A DNA stretch of 64,000 bases from Tamlana carrageenivorans (GTDB lineage Bacteria; Bacteroidota; Bacteroidia; Flavobacteriales; Flavobacteriaceae): assembly GCF_002893765.1 (NCBI RefSeq), contig NZ_CP025938.1, positions 1,860,001 through 1,924,000 of the forward strand. The letters run 5' to 3'. The notes beneath the pieces were generated by a model, which made no database searches, was not told where the DNA came from, and was given only the letters and a program-made list of their open reading frames with translations. Below, in pieces: positions 27,763 through 37,657 of this stretch. Every line of letters starts with the position of its first letter. Within the stretch, counting starts at the first letter, position 1. The position numbers were made by a program, and so were the translations under genes.

Positions 27763-29703
27763 ATGGGAACAAATCAAAAATTAAAGCAAATAAACATAGG
27801 GGATTGTAACTGGACAAACGGTTTTTGGGCAGATAAATTTAAACTATGTGAAGAGGTTATGGTGCCTTATATGGGAGATGTTTTATGTGGAGATATCGGG
27901 CATGCTTTAAATAATTTTAAAATTGCAGCAGGAGAAAAAGAAGGCGAACACAAAGGGATGTTCTGGCATGATGGGGATTTCTATAAGTTTATGGAAGCCA
28001 AAACTTATGTGTATGCTTACACCAAAAATGAAAGTCTTTTAAAAGAATTAGACGATTATATCGACCTGCTTTCTAGAGCACAGGAAGACGATGGGTATTT
28101 ACAAACCCAAATTCAATTACGTGATGATGCCGATCGATACGAAAACAGAAAGTACCACGAAATGTACAACAGTGGGCACCTTTTTATAAGTGCATGTACT
28201 CATTATAAAGTTACAGGACAAAGAAATTTCATAGACCTTGCTATAAACCACGCCGATTTAATGTACACCATTTTTATGCCGGATACTAAGCATTATGGTC
28301 GCTTCGGATTTAACCAAACGCAAATCATGGGTCTCGTTGAGTTATACCGTGTTACCCAAGATGAGCGCTATTTAAATCTTGCCGAAAAGTTTATAAATAA
28401 TAGAGGGAAATATGAAATTAAGCACGACTCGACTACAGTAGGTTATCCAATTGGGGATATGGTGCAAGAACGTACACCTTTACGTATTTCTGAAGAAGCC
28501 GTAGGTCATGCCGTTCTAGCTTTGTATTACTACGCGGGTGCTGCCGATGTGTATGCCGAAACCGGTGAAACAGCCTTAATTGAAGCTTTAGATCGCCTTT
28601 GGTTAAATATTACCGACAAAAAAATGTACGTTACAGGTGCTGTTGGACAAGCACATTATGGAGCTTCTACCAATTTAGATATGATAGAAGAAGGGTTTAT
28701 CGATGCTTATATGATGCCTAATATGACGGCCTATAACGAAACTTGTGCAAACCTATGTAATGCCATGTTTAGTTATCGAATGTTAAATATTCACGGTGAA
28801 GCTAAATATGCCGATATTATCGAGTTGGTGCTTTATAACAGTGGATTGTCTGGAATTAGTGTTGGAGGTAAAGAATACTTCTATGCGAACCCACTTCGTA
28901 TGGTTAATAATTCTAGAAATTATGATGCTCATGCCGATGTTACTGAGACGCCAGACAGACAACCGTATTTAGATTGCTTCTGTTGTCCGCCAAATTTAGT
29001 GCGTACCATCGCTAAAGTATCGGGATGGAGCTACAGTGTAACCGATAATGGGGTGTCTGTGAACCTTTACGGAAGTAATACGTTAAACACGCAATTAGCC
29101 GATGGTTCGACCATAAAATTAAGTCAACAAACAGAATATCCATGGGATGGTAAAATTACCATTACCATCGATGAATGTAAAAATGAGGCTTTCGATATCA
29201 AAATGCGTATTCCAGGATGGGCTGAAAAAGCAAGCTTGTCGGTTAATGGAGAAAAAATTAAAACTAAGCCAGTTTCAGGAACTTTCGAAACCTTATCTCG
29301 TGAATGGAAGAAAGGCGATGTGATTACGCTTAAACTTCCAATGGGAATTAAGTTAATGGAAGGACACCCTAGAATTGAAGAAGTAAGAAATCAAGTAGCA
29401 ATAAAACGTGGTCCAATAGTTTACTGTATCGAATCTCCAGATTTACCTCTGGATACAAGCGTTCTTGAAGTGTATTTCAATGGTAATTCTAAACTAAAAG
29501 CGGTGCATAAACCAGACTTTTTAGGCGGTGTTACCGTAGTAGAGGGTGAATTTTTACTAAGAAAAGATAATAAGCAAGGCATGTATCGCAGTATTGATAA
29601 GCCTAATTTAGAAACGCATCAAACTCAATTTGTTCCATATTTCGCTTGGAGTAATAGAGGGCAAGCTGAAATGACAGTTTTCATGCCGGTAGTTTGGAGC
29701 TAA
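27763..29703 (+). CDS. GH127 family glycosidase, probable exo-alpha-3,6-anhydro-D-galactosidase
   Basis: A 646-residue protein without a signal peptide. The (alpha/alpha)6-barrel signature YNSGHLFISACTHY is present. By analogy with the GH127 beta-arabinofuranosidase HypBA1, E326 and C328 (ETC) and C407/C408 (CCPPN) match the zinc-cysteinate site, C407 being the expected nucleophile. In Zobellia and related carrageenan degraders, GH127 and GH129 members remove terminal 3,6-anhydro-D-galactose from odd or desulfated oligosaccharides. That role fits here, between a sulfatase and a sugar transporter. Arabinofuranosidase activity would be the default guess without this context. Confidence 0.85.
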   Translation: MGTNQKLKQINIGDCNWTNGFWADKFKLCEEVMVPYMGDVLCGDIGHALNNFKIAAGEKEGEHKGMFWHDGDFYKFMEAKTYVYAYTKNESLLKELDDYIDLLSRAQEDDGYLQTQIQLRDDADRYENRKYHEMYNSGHLFISACTHYKVTGQRNFIDLAINHADLMYTIFMPDTKHYGRFGFNQTQIMGLVELYRVTQDERYLNLAEKFINNRGKYEIKHDSTTVGYPIGDMVQERTPLRISEEAVGHAVLALYYYAGAADVYAETGETALIEALDRLWLNITDKKMYVTGAVGQAHYGASTNLDMIEEGFIDAYMMPNMTAYNETCANLCNAMFSYRMLNIHGEAKYADIIELVLYNSGLSGISVGGKEYFYANPLRMVNNSRNYDAHADVTETPDRQPYLDCFCCPPNLVRTIAKVSGWSYSVTDNGVSVNLYGSNTLNTQLADGSTIKLSQQTEYPWDGKITITIDECKNEAFDIKMRIPGWAEKASLSVNGEKIKTKPVSGTFETLSREWKKGDVITLKLPMGIKLMEGHPRIEEVRNQVAIKRGPIVYCIESPDLPLDTSVLEVYFNGNSKLKAVHKPDFLGGVTVVEGEFLLRKDNKQGMYRSIDKPNLETHQTQFVPYFAWSNRGQAEMTVFMPVVWS

Positions 29704-29731
29704 TGATCTAATGTGAATTTTCAAAACATTT

Positions 29732-31597
29732 ATGAAGTTTAATTTATTTTTATTCGCGTTTTTTTTGGGTTTTTCTTCTGTTCTTAGTGCTCAAGATTCT
29801 TCAGCCAATACGTTTGTTGAAGTGTTTAAAGCCTTTCCTAGAACAGAAAAAAACCTGAGAAAATGGGATGCCCCCGTAGTGGCCGATCTCGATCAAGATG
29901 GTTTCATCGATTTGATTATTAACGATCATGGCTATGGTGTGCAGGTGCTTTGGAATAATAACGGAAAATTTGCTAAACCTTTTGATGTGTTAATAGGTGA
30001 TTTGCATGGTGTGTCTGTTGGCGATTTTGATGCTGATGGTAACCTTGAAATGATCATCTCAAGAGGTGGAGGCTCTGGAAGCAATGCTCGAAACTCTAAA
30101 ATGTATAGAGTGAGTAAAAACCGCGAGTTTATTCCCTTGCCAGATTTTAACGAACCCTTAGCTTTAATGCGTGGGCGCACTGTAAAATTTGTTGATGCTG
30201 ATAATGATGGCGATTTAGATTTACTAAACTTTGCTTTTCCAGATTCAAATAAACAAGGGGAAAGCGAAAATTATGTTTACGAAAATAACGGGCAGGCCCA
30301 ATTGGTTTTAAAAAACACCCTGCCTTCAAGTCACGGTGATGGTCAAAAGGTATTGCTTACCGATTTTAATCAAGATGGTATTTTCGATATTGTCATGTAT
30401 GGTCATGGGAAAGTGAGGGCCTTTCAAGGCATAAAAGGGCTAGATTATAAAGAGGTTACCGAAACTATTTTTCCTTTTTCTTTAGAAAATGTGACCAGCA
30501 TTTCTGAAATCGATGTCGATAACGATGGTAGATTTGATTTGTATTTTACTAGAGGTTTAGACTTTGAAAAAGGAGAAACTTTTTTTGATGCCGAAACCAA
30601 AACCTGGGGCTTTTATACCAAACGAGGTGAATTTGATTTTTCTAATTTAGAAGCTGGCGATGTTTTAAAGCTCACGAACTTTCAATCACAATGGCCTAAT
30701 AACGCTACTTATTTTATTGGAGAATCGGCGTATAGCTACACTTTTGAAAGCGAAACGCATTCGGGCAAAAATATCACTTTAGTGAATAGCGATGCGCTAG
30801 GTTTTCCAGATCATCCCAATTTCAAAGAGAATACAGGCTGGTACATCGGGTATACAGGAAATGAAAGTTGGCGTATAGCAGGGTATTTATGGGCACCAGC
30901 AACCGGGGTGGTGCAAAGCGTATCTCATTACCCAAAATACGAACATTCAGAAGGATTAAGTGATGTGCTGTTAAAAAACACCGGAGGTAAATTTACCGAT
31001 GTTACCAAAAAGTATAGGCTAGATAAAAAGGAGCATACCGTAGCAGCTTCGGTTGCCGATGTCGATAATAATGGTTTTAAAGATTTGGTGGTCATACCTC
31101 GTGGTGATCTTATTCACGAAAATAAAGCCATAGTTTATTTGAATACCGGGAAATCAGAGTTTAATCTGTTCGAAAATCACAGCATCATTTCAAAAGAACT
31201 TGGTGCCATAGGTATGGCGATAGAAACTCTAGATTACAATCAAGATGGTAGAATGGATGTGGTTGTTGGTAACGAAAGAGGTTTGTGGCATTTGTTTAAA
31301 AATCAGTTTCCAAAAAGCAAAAACTCAAACTTTATAAATGTTTCTGTTGGGCATTCCAATTCCGGGAATTGTACGGCTTTGGGAGCTAAAGTAACGCTAT
31401 CGTCTTGTGGTAATACACGGTCAACGGTTATTGGTTCTACAAGTGCGGCGTATTCATTAAGTTTTAGTAATCTGGTTCATTTTGGATTAGGAGATTGTAC
31501 AAAAGCTGTAAGAATTAAAGTTTCTTATACCAATGGAGAGGTTATCGAGAAAAAAATAAAAACGCTCAATGGCGTAGTTTCCGTAGGGAAAAAATAA
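29732..31597 (+). CDS. FG-GAP/VCBS repeat protein with C-terminal ASPIC/UnbV domain
   Basis: A 621-residue secreted protein with a signal peptide (1-20, LSAQ). At least seven calcium-type repeats are visible (ADLDQDGFIDL, GDFDADGNLEM, VDADNDGDLDL, TDFNQDGIFDI, IDVDNDGRFDL, ADVDNNGFKDL, LDYNQDGRMDV), indicating a seven-bladed beta-propeller. The last about 80 residues (LGAKVTL ... VHFGLGD) are an ASPIC/UnbV-type module. A paralogue is encoded at 37658. Function is unknown; a binding protein or an uncharacterised carbohydrate-active propeller is possible. It lies 28 bp after GH127 and 9 bp before the transporter. Confidence 0.8.
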   Translation: MKFNLFLFAFFLGFSSVLSAQDSSANTFVEVFKAFPRTEKNLRKWDAPVVADLDQDGFIDLIINDHGYGVQVLWNNNGKFAKPFDVLIGDLHGVSVGDFDADGNLEMIISRGGGSGSNARNSKMYRVSKNREFIPLPDFNEPLALMRGRTVKFVDADNDGDLDLLNFAFPDSNKQGESENYVYENNGQAQLVLKNTLPSSHGDGQKVLLTDFNQDGIFDIVMYGHGKVRAFQGIKGLDYKEVTETIFPFSLENVTSISEIDVDNDGRFDLYFTRGLDFEKGETFFDAETKTWGFYTKRGEFDFSNLEAGDVLKLTNFQSQWPNNATYFIGESAYSYTFESETHSGKNITLVNSDALGFPDHPNFKENTGWYIGYTGNESWRIAGYLWAPATGVVQSVSHYPKYEHSEGLSDVLLKNTGGKFTDVTKKYRLDKKEHTVAASVADVDNNGFKDLVVIPRGDLIHENKAIVYLNTGKSEFNLFENHSIISKELGAIGMAIETLDYNQDGRMDVVVGNERGLWHLFKNQFPKSKNSNFINVSVGHSNSGNCTALGAKVTLSSCGNTRSTVIGSTSAAYSLSFSNLVHFGLGDCTKAVRIKVSYTNGEVIEKKIKTLNGVVSVGKK

Positions 31598-31606
31598 AAT
31601 AAAGAT

Positions 31607-33187
31607 ATGAGTTCATTTAAGAAAAATGCGTTTTTATACGCTACAATTGTTGCCATAGGAGGTTTCGTTTTTGGTTTAGATGCCGCATTAATTTCAGGGG
31701 CTTTTAAATTTATAACTGCCGAATTTAATTTAAATGAATGGCAAGTCGGAGCCTTAGGTTTTGGACCTGGAGTTGGTGTTTTGGTAGCTTTGCCTCTTGC
31801 CGCTTGGTCCAGTAATAAATATGGTCGTAAATCAACCTTGAAAATTATTGCAGCCATGTATTTAATTTCGGCAATAGGTTCTGCTTTGGCACCTTCATTT
31901 ACGGTGCTCTTTGCTTTTCGTTTTTTAGGAGGATTAGCATTCAGCTCCATTACTTTAGCCGCGATGTATATTGGTGAGCTAGCTCCAGCTGAATATAGAG
32001 GTGAATTGGTTTCTATGACGCAGATTAATATTGTAATCGGACTTACAGCTGCTTATTTTATAAACTATTGGATTTTACAGAAAACCAATTCTGATGCCCA
32101 GTGGGTGGTCGATTTAGGGTTAGACCGCTATACTTGGCGTTGGATGTTGGGTATCGAAATTGTTCCAGCCTTGATCTGGTTTGGGCTCTTGTTTTTGGTG
32201 CCTCGTAGTCCAGCATGGTTGGTGTATAAAGGGAAATTTGATGAAGCTAAAGTTTCTTTAAGCAAAGTGATTCCTGAGCATGAAATCGCAGGTCATTTAA
32301 CCGATATGCAACACAGCGTGGAGGATAGTAGTTCCGACCGTTCTGTGATGCATCAGTTAAAAGAAGTATTTAGTAAAAAAATGAAGGTGGTGGCTATTAT
32401 CGCTTTAACCTTATCAATCGTTCAACAATCTACAGGAATTAATGCTGTATTAACTTATGCCCCTACCGTAATGGAACAGCTAGGTTTAGGTGAGGAGGCA
32501 GCGTTTCAGCAAGCGATTTGGATTGGATTGGTTAGTATTGTATTTACTGTTTTATCTTTAGTTTTAATCGATAAATTAGGACGACGCCCTATGATGATTT
32601 CTGGATTGATTTGGGTGGTTTTAAGTTTAGGTCTTTGTTCTTATGGCTTCGGAACGGCGAAATATCAATTAACCGAGAAAGCGATAGAAGAGATGCATGA
32701 TATTCCTAATATTGATAAGTTATCGGTACTTGTAGGTAAAGAATATGCTACCGATATCGAATTTAAAGAAGCCGTAAAAGACCTTATAGGAGAAACTTCT
32801 GCAAGAGACAATTCTAGTGTTTTTATTCAAAAATCAGCAGTGCTAAATGCGACCTTAATTTTAATTGGTATTTTAAGTTTTATAGCCGCTTTTCACTTTT
32901 CGGTAGGCCCGATAATGTGGGTGTTGTTATCCGAAATATTTCCTATTCACTTAAGAGGAATGGCTATTCCGTTTTTCGCCTTACTTTCAAGTACGGTAAG
33001 TGCCTTAACGCAATTGTTCTTTCCTTGGCAATTGGCCAATATGGGGGCAAGTACCATCTTTATGTTTTACGGCGGTATCGTGATTATTGGTCTTTTAATT
33101 TTAGCTAAATTCCTACCAGAAACTAAAAACTTAACCATAGAACAAATTCATGAAAAACTAGAGAAAAAATCTGGTTTAATGGGCTAG
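31607..33187 (+). CDS. MFS sugar:proton symporter
   Basis: A 526-residue inner-membrane protein of the sugar porter family with about 12 hydrophobic segments. Visible signatures are GGFVFGLDAALISGA in helix 1, NKYGRKS and DKLGRRP in the cytoplasmic loops, PRSPAWLVYKGK after helix 6 and PETKNLTIEQI at the C-terminus. An unusually long insertion of about 65 residues (roughly 360-425) lies between helices in the C-terminal half. It probably brings D-AHG or galactose released in the periplasm into the cytoplasm, where the dehydrogenase and cycloisomerase act. The substrate is inferred from context. Confidence 0.88.
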   Translation: MSSFKKNAFLYATIVAIGGFVFGLDAALISGAFKFITAEFNLNEWQVGALGFGPGVGVLVALPLAAWSSNKYGRKSTLKIIAAMYLISAIGSALAPSFTVLFAFRFLGGLAFSSITLAAMYIGELAPAEYRGELVSMTQINIVIGLTAAYFINYWILQKTNSDAQWVVDLGLDRYTWRWMLGIEIVPALIWFGLLFLVPRSPAWLVYKGKFDEAKVSLSKVIPEHEIAGHLTDMQHSVEDSSSDRSVMHQLKEVFSKKMKVVAIIALTLSIVQQSTGINAVLTYAPTVMEQLGLGEEAAFQQAIWIGLVSIVFTVLSLVLIDKLGRRPMMISGLIWVVLSLGLCSYGFGTAKYQLTEKAIEEMHDIPNIDKLSVLVGKEYATDIEFKEAVKDLIGETSARDNSSVFIQKSAVLNATLILIGILSFIAAFHFSVGPIMWVLLSEIFPIHLRGMAIPFFALLSSTVSALTQLFFPWQLANMGASTIFMFYGGIVIIGLLILAKFLPETKNLTIEQIHEKLEKKSGLMG

Positions 33188-33261
33188 CGCCCTTTTTCAA
33201 TGTCTTGGTTATAAACTGATAACTAAGGCTTATTATAAATTCATTTCTATTTTTTATTCGG

Positions 33262-33310
33262 TTTGTCGAAATACCCCAAAACTTTGGTGATGTTTTTGGG
33301 GTTCGGCAAA
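33262..33310. terminator. Long imperfect inverted repeat, possible terminator
   Basis: TTTGTCGAA plus CCCCAAAA on the left pair with TTTTGGGG plus TTCGGCAAA on the right, around a short loop. No T tract follows, so it may be a weak terminator or an RNA-stabilising 3' hairpin of the transporter operon. Confidence 0.45.
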
Positions 33311-33377
33311 CAATATCAGCTTATATCACCAGTGTAATTTCTTCTTCCTTTCATCATTTTATACCTGTTAAAATCAA

Positions 33378-33442
33378 GGTAATTTTTAGTAGGTGTTAGG
33401 TAATTCCTAAACATTCTTTTAAATCAACTTCTAGTAAATTTA
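33378..33442 (+). promoter_or_regulatory. Operator/promoter of the 33525-44064 operon
   Basis: GGTAAT at 33378 and 33399 are 21 bp apart. The -7-like box TAAATTTA starts at 33435 at the standard distance; only its last base departs from TAnnTTTG. Confidence 0.7.
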
Positions 33443-33524
33443 CTCTAAATTAAGTGGCGACTTTAATCCTTTGGTTTGGAGCTATCTTAATGAAACATTC
33501 TAATCAAATAGTTTTAAAAAAGAA

Positions 33525-34301
33525 ATGGGGTTATTAGACAGTAAAAATCATGTGCTGGGGCCGTTTATGAAGATTAGCGATCCAGCTTTGGTTGAAATAT
33601 CGGCATTCGCAGGATTCGATTTTGTAATCATCGATTTAGAGCATGGTCCTAACAATTTTCAAACTATTCAAGGTCATATAAGAGCCGCGCAAGCCAAAAA
33701 TATTGTGCCTGTTGTTCGTGTTCCAGAAATTAATGAGAATATGATTTCGAAGGCTTTAGATATTGGTGCAGCCTACGTGCAAGTGCCTCAAATTGAAAAT
33801 GCCGAAGATGCAAAACGCGTTGTAAAAGCAGCCAAATTCTACCCGGAAGGGGCTCGTGGTGTTTGTAGGTACGTGAGAGCAGCCGATTATGCTGCCATGC
33901 CTAAAGAAGATTATTTTTCTTCTGCAAATAAAAATACTGGGGTTATAATTCATATTGAAGGGAATACCGCTTTTAATAATATAGATGAGATTTTAAAAGT
34001 TGATGGGGTTGATGTTATTTTTATAGGACCTTACGATATGTCACAGTCATGTGGCGTTCCAGGGCAGGTAAATCATCCATCGGTAATCTCAAAAATGAAG
34101 GAAATTGTTGAAAAAGCCAACGCTCAAGGGGTGGTTGTAGGTACTTTTGTGGAAAGCGCTAGTAGTGCTAAACAATGGATGGATTTAGGCGTACAATATA
34201 TTTCTTATGCCGTTGATGTAGGTATTTATTATGATGCTTGTAAATCGATTGTAGATGAGGTAAATACCTATGCTGAAAACACATTTTTAAAATCTTCATA
34301 A
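33525..34301 (+). CDS. HpcH/HpaI-type class II pyruvate aldolase
   Basis: A 258-residue cytoplasmic aldolase of the HpcH/HpaI (2-keto-3-deoxy sugar acid aldolase) family. The metal site signature IDLEHGPNN, the basic VVRVPE segment and IFIGPYDMSQS are intact. Family members cleave unphosphorylated 2-keto-3-deoxy acids to pyruvate and an aldehyde (for example RhmA, GarL). It heads a seven-gene operon of carrageenan enzymes. It could give a non-phosphorylative branch for 2-keto-3-deoxy-galactonate in parallel with the kinase/KDPGal aldolase, or act on another sugar acid. Which one is not visible from sequence. Confidence 0.83.
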   Translation: MGLLDSKNHVLGPFMKISDPALVEISAFAGFDFVIIDLEHGPNNFQTIQGHIRAAQAKNIVPVVRVPEINENMISKALDIGAAYVQVPQIENAEDAKRVVKAAKFYPEGARGVCRYVRAADYAAMPKEDYFSSANKNTGVIIHIEGNTAFNNIDEILKVDGVDVIFIGPYDMSQSCGVPGQVNHPSVISKMKEIVEKANAQGVVVGTFVESASSAKQWMDLGVQYISYAVDVGIYYDACKSIVDEVNTYAENTFLKSS

Positions 34302-34309
34302 TTCTAAAA

Positions 34310-35998
34310 ATGAAAATGATACTAATTAAAAAAGCGTCTTTTAAAACAGCCTTATTAAGCTTCGGATTTTTTGCCATCCTTGGATGTAAGCAAAACGAAA
34401 ACAAGGTTGGTGACACTGAAAAAACACAACAAAAGCCAAACATTTTATTTGTTGCCATTGATGATTTGCGTCCTGAAATTGGCGCATACGGCTCTAGTAT
34501 TGCCGTAACGCCAAACATGGATAAATTAGCTAGTCAGGGTTTGGTGTTTAATCGTGCCTACTGTCAGGAGGCTATTTGTAGCCCTTCGCGAGCAAGTATA
34601 ATGACAGGGGCAAGACCAGAATCGATAGGGGTTATTGAGAACTTTACTTATTTCCGCGATGCGAATCCCGATATTATTACTCTGCCGCAGCATTTTAAAA
34701 ATAATGGTTACGAAACCACTTATACTGGTAAAATTTACCATAAAACAGGTTTTGCTGATTTAGACTTGTCTTGGAGCAGAAAACCGGCTTACGATAAAAT
34801 GACCATCGAAAAAAGCAACACGCCTGGTGGTTTTGCAAAGAAAGAAAGTCAAGAAATGTTTCGAAAAAACCAGGCCGAAGTCATTGCTAAATACGGGCCA
34901 AATGCGCCGAGAAATGGTTTAGGAAAAGGGCCTGCCTACGAAAATGCCGATGTGCCAGATCACTTTTACGAAGATGGTTATAATACCGAATTGGCTATAG
35001 CGACCTTAAAGGATATGCTAGAGAAAAACCCGGACAAACCATTCTTTTTAGGTTTAGGGATGAAAAAGCCACACCTAGATTGGTTAGCACCTACGAAATA
35101 TTGGGACCTTTACAATCCAGAAGACATCCAGTTAACCAATCAACCAAATGCACCAGAGAATGGTGCGACTATGGGATTGCATCCTTCATTCGAGTTAAGA
35201 GCCCGATATGGGATTCCTAAAAAAGGTGACATAGACGATGAATTAGCCCGAACCTTGAAGCATGCTTATTTGGCTTGTATCAGTTATGTGGATGCGCAAA
35301 TAGGAAAAATGATTGACGCTCTAGATGAGATGGGCGTACGTGATAACACCATCATTGTGCTATGGAGCGACCACGGTTGGCACTTAGGTGAAATGGGTAT
35401 CTGGGGAAAAGCTACTAACTACGAAATAGCTACTAGAGTACCATTAATGATTTGGACGCCAGATATGCTTAAAGAAAACCGCGGGGTAAAGTCCAATGCT
35501 TTAGTAGAGCTGGTGGATATGTATCCTACTTTATGTGAATTGGCGGGCTTAGACCAACCAGAACATTTGGAAGGAAAAAGTTTTATGCCTTTATTAAGCG
35601 ACCCAGACCAAGCTTGGAAACCAGCTGCTTTTAGTCAGTTTCCAACGCCGGCCTTACGCGAATGGGCAGCAAACCCATTGTCGCAAGGGATGCGAGAAAC
35701 CTATTTTGGTCCGCTAATAGAAGAAGTAGAGGACAAAATTAAAAGTCAAGTAGGTGATGACTGGAATAGAGATCTTTTCGAAAATAAGCTCATGGGCTAT
35801 GCCATGCGTACCAACGACTATAGATTTATTGTGTGGAAAGATTATACCAAAAAAGATAGCGAACCGCTTTTTTATGAGTTGTTTGACCATAGAACCGATC
35901 CCAATGAAACTAAAAATATTGCGAGTGAAAACCCAGAATTAGTAAAACAACTTTTAGAACAATTTAATAAAGGTTGGAAAGGTAATTACAAGCAGTAA
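34310..35998 (+). CDS. S1-family sulfatase, lipoprotein (iduronate-2-sulfatase-like)
   Basis: A 562-residue lipoprotein (signal ending AILGC at about residues 22-26). The N-terminal FVAIDDLRPEIGAYG metal motif, the maturation motif CSPSR (C90 is the formylglycine site) and WSDHGWHLGE identify the iduronate-2-sulfatase-like branch (probably S1_7). In carrageenan degraders such enzymes remove sulfate from kappa/iota motifs. A close paralogue is encoded at 45874; this copy has canonical active-site residues and a complete C-terminus. It lies 8 bp after the aldolase and 12 bp before a T9SS GH16. Confidence 0.88.
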   Translation: MKMILIKKASFKTALLSFGFFAILGCKQNENKVGDTEKTQQKPNILFVAIDDLRPEIGAYGSSIAVTPNMDKLASQGLVFNRAYCQEAICSPSRASIMTGARPESIGVIENFTYFRDANPDIITLPQHFKNNGYETTYTGKIYHKTGFADLDLSWSRKPAYDKMTIEKSNTPGGFAKKESQEMFRKNQAEVIAKYGPNAPRNGLGKGPAYENADVPDHFYEDGYNTELAIATLKDMLEKNPDKPFFLGLGMKKPHLDWLAPTKYWDLYNPEDIQLTNQPNAPENGATMGLHPSFELRARYGIPKKGDIDDELARTLKHAYLACISYVDAQIGKMIDALDEMGVRDNTIIVLWSDHGWHLGEMGIWGKATNYEIATRVPLMIWTPDMLKENRGVKSNALVELVDMYPTLCELAGLDQPEHLEGKSFMPLLSDPDQAWKPAAFSQFPTPALREWAANPLSQGMRETYFGPLIEEVEDKIKSQVGDDWNRDLFENKLMGYAMRTNDYRFIVWKDYTKKDSEPLFYELFDHRTDPNETKNIASENPELVKQLLEQFNKGWKGNYKQ

Positions 35999-36010
35999 AA
36001 CTAAAATAAA

Positions 36011-37654
36011 ATGAAAAAAACTAACAAACTTAAACAGCATGCTATTTGTTTATTCGTATTGAGCTTATCAATAAATAACTTATTAGCACAAAACCCAACC
36101 ACCGATCCTACAAATTCAGAAGGCTGGATTTTAAATACCACGATTAGCGATGAGTTTAATGCCACGCAATTAGATAAGTCTAAATGGTGGGTTTTAGGCG
36201 AAAATAGCGATTACCGTAACAAATGGAAAGGTAGAGCACCAGGACAATACGCGCCACATAATGTTAGAGTAGAAGGCGGTGAATTAATCCTTACCAGCCA
36301 GTGGGAGCCTAGTTATAACTTTGCCAATGAAATTCATGATGGTACATGGTATGGAGGTTCTACAACTAGTGCCGATAACAGCAAACCGATTACTCAAGCT
36401 TGTGTGATGAGCGAAACTTTTTTTAAGTATGGTTATATGGAAATTAGAGCCAAAATTGCCGATGCTCCAGTAGTTTCAGCCTTTTGGACTACAGGATACC
36501 ATTCTGAAATCGATATGATAGAAAATTTCGGAAAACTTCCTATAGGCAATCCAACGAACAGGCCTGCTAGTTTAACTAGAAAAATTCGTACCAATCTAAT
36601 AAACTGGGATCCAGATATTCCTTCTAACCACCAAAATTGGAAAGTAGAAGACGATACTGGTGTGCAGTTAGCGGCCGATTATCATGTGTATGGTTTTGAA
36701 TGGGATAAAGATTATGTGAAAACCTATTTAGATGGTCAGCTTTTACGACACGTCACAAGACAAGAATTAGAGTCCAAAGACCAATGGCGCCATGATGCAC
36801 CTCAAGAAATCTGGTTTGATAATGAAGTGTTTTCTTGGTATGGTTTACCATCACAGCCTGATTTAGCAACACCTGCCGAGTATAAAATAGACTATGTTAG
36901 AATCTGGCAAAAAAACATTACACCACCAGATTTTAATGCTCTAGGTTTTGAAGGCCCTTTTTATTTTCAGGGAAGAAGTCAGCCTTGGTGGAATGGTACT
37001 GCAGCAAAATGGCGTATAAAAAATGAAAAACCAGCTACCGGCGATTTTAGCATGCGTTTTCAACATTTTGGAACTTTTACAGGTAATTACACCAGCTTTA
37101 CGCCTAATGGTTCTTTAAACTTGCCAGCTGGTAGTAATGAAGTGAAATTTAAAATTTGGATAGACCCAAGCACCACCATTAGTGATATTAGATTGATTTT
37201 AGAAAAACCATGGACAATCATAGATGTTGATGTCTCTGGCGCTCAAAAAGGGCAATGGGTTGAGGTTTCTCAAAGCTTTAACCGAAGTGCAGCTTCCGAC
37301 CCAAGTATTGTTGATGGCGATAGAATAAGATTACAGTTGCGTTCGCAAAGCGTTACAGGATCTCAGGCTTTGTTTTATATCGACGATATGGAGTTCTCTA
37401 AAACCTTAAGTACAGAACAACCTAAGGCTATGAAGTTTTCGGTGTATCCAAACCCAACCAGCGATGTATTGTACTTAAACTCACCCTTAAACGGCATGGT
37501 AAAAGTATATGATGCTTCTGGTCATTGGGTAAAAAGTTTCAATAAGGAATCAAGAACAACCAAAATTGAAAACTTAGACTTGGCTTCTGGTATGTATATT
37601 TTTCAAATTGAATCTGAAAATCAATCTGCTTCTTCAAAAGTAATTATTAAATAA
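36011..37654 (+). CDS. GH16 galactan hydrolase with CBM-like module, T9SS-secreted
   Basis: A 547-residue protein. It has a signal peptide (1-26), a GH16 domain (about 30-300, EIDMIE with E166, D168, E171, ending DYVRIWQK), a jelly-roll carbohydrate-binding-like module (about 310-455, SMRFQHFG ... LFYIDDMEFS) and a Por sorting domain (about 470-547, YPNPTSDVLYL). It is the extracellular counterpart of the lipoprotein GH16 encoded at 16420 and shares its sequence pattern. Endo-cleavage of a carrageenan-type galactan is likely; the exact GH16 subfamily (agarase, porphyranase or furcellaranase-like) is not resolved by eye. Confidence 0.87.
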   Translation: MKKTNKLKQHAICLFVLSLSINNLLAQNPTTDPTNSEGWILNTTISDEFNATQLDKSKWWVLGENSDYRNKWKGRAPGQYAPHNVRVEGGELILTSQWEPSYNFANEIHDGTWYGGSTTSADNSKPITQACVMSETFFKYGYMEIRAKIADAPVVSAFWTTGYHSEIDMIENFGKLPIGNPTNRPASLTRKIRTNLINWDPDIPSNHQNWKVEDDTGVQLAADYHVYGFEWDKDYVKTYLDGQLLRHVTRQELESKDQWRHDAPQEIWFDNEVFSWYGLPSQPDLATPAEYKIDYVRIWQKNITPPDFNALGFEGPFYFQGRSQPWWNGTAAKWRIKNEKPATGDFSMRFQHFGTFTGNYTSFTPNGSLNLPAGSNEVKFKIWIDPSTTISDIRLILEKPWTIIDVDVSGAQKGQWVEVSQSFNRSAASDPSIVDGDRIRLQLRSQSVTGSQALFYIDDMEFSKTLSTEQPKAMKFSVYPNPTSDVLYLNSPLNGMVKVYDASGHWVKSFNKESRTTKIENLDLASGMYIFQIESENQSASSKVIIK

Positions 37655-37657
37655 GTG

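Larger units (their letters stand above)
33188..33524. other. Intergenic region between two carrageenan operons
   Basis: No gene is seen. It contains a long inverted repeat (33262-33310) and the operator/promoter of the following operon (33378-33442). Confidence 0.6.
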
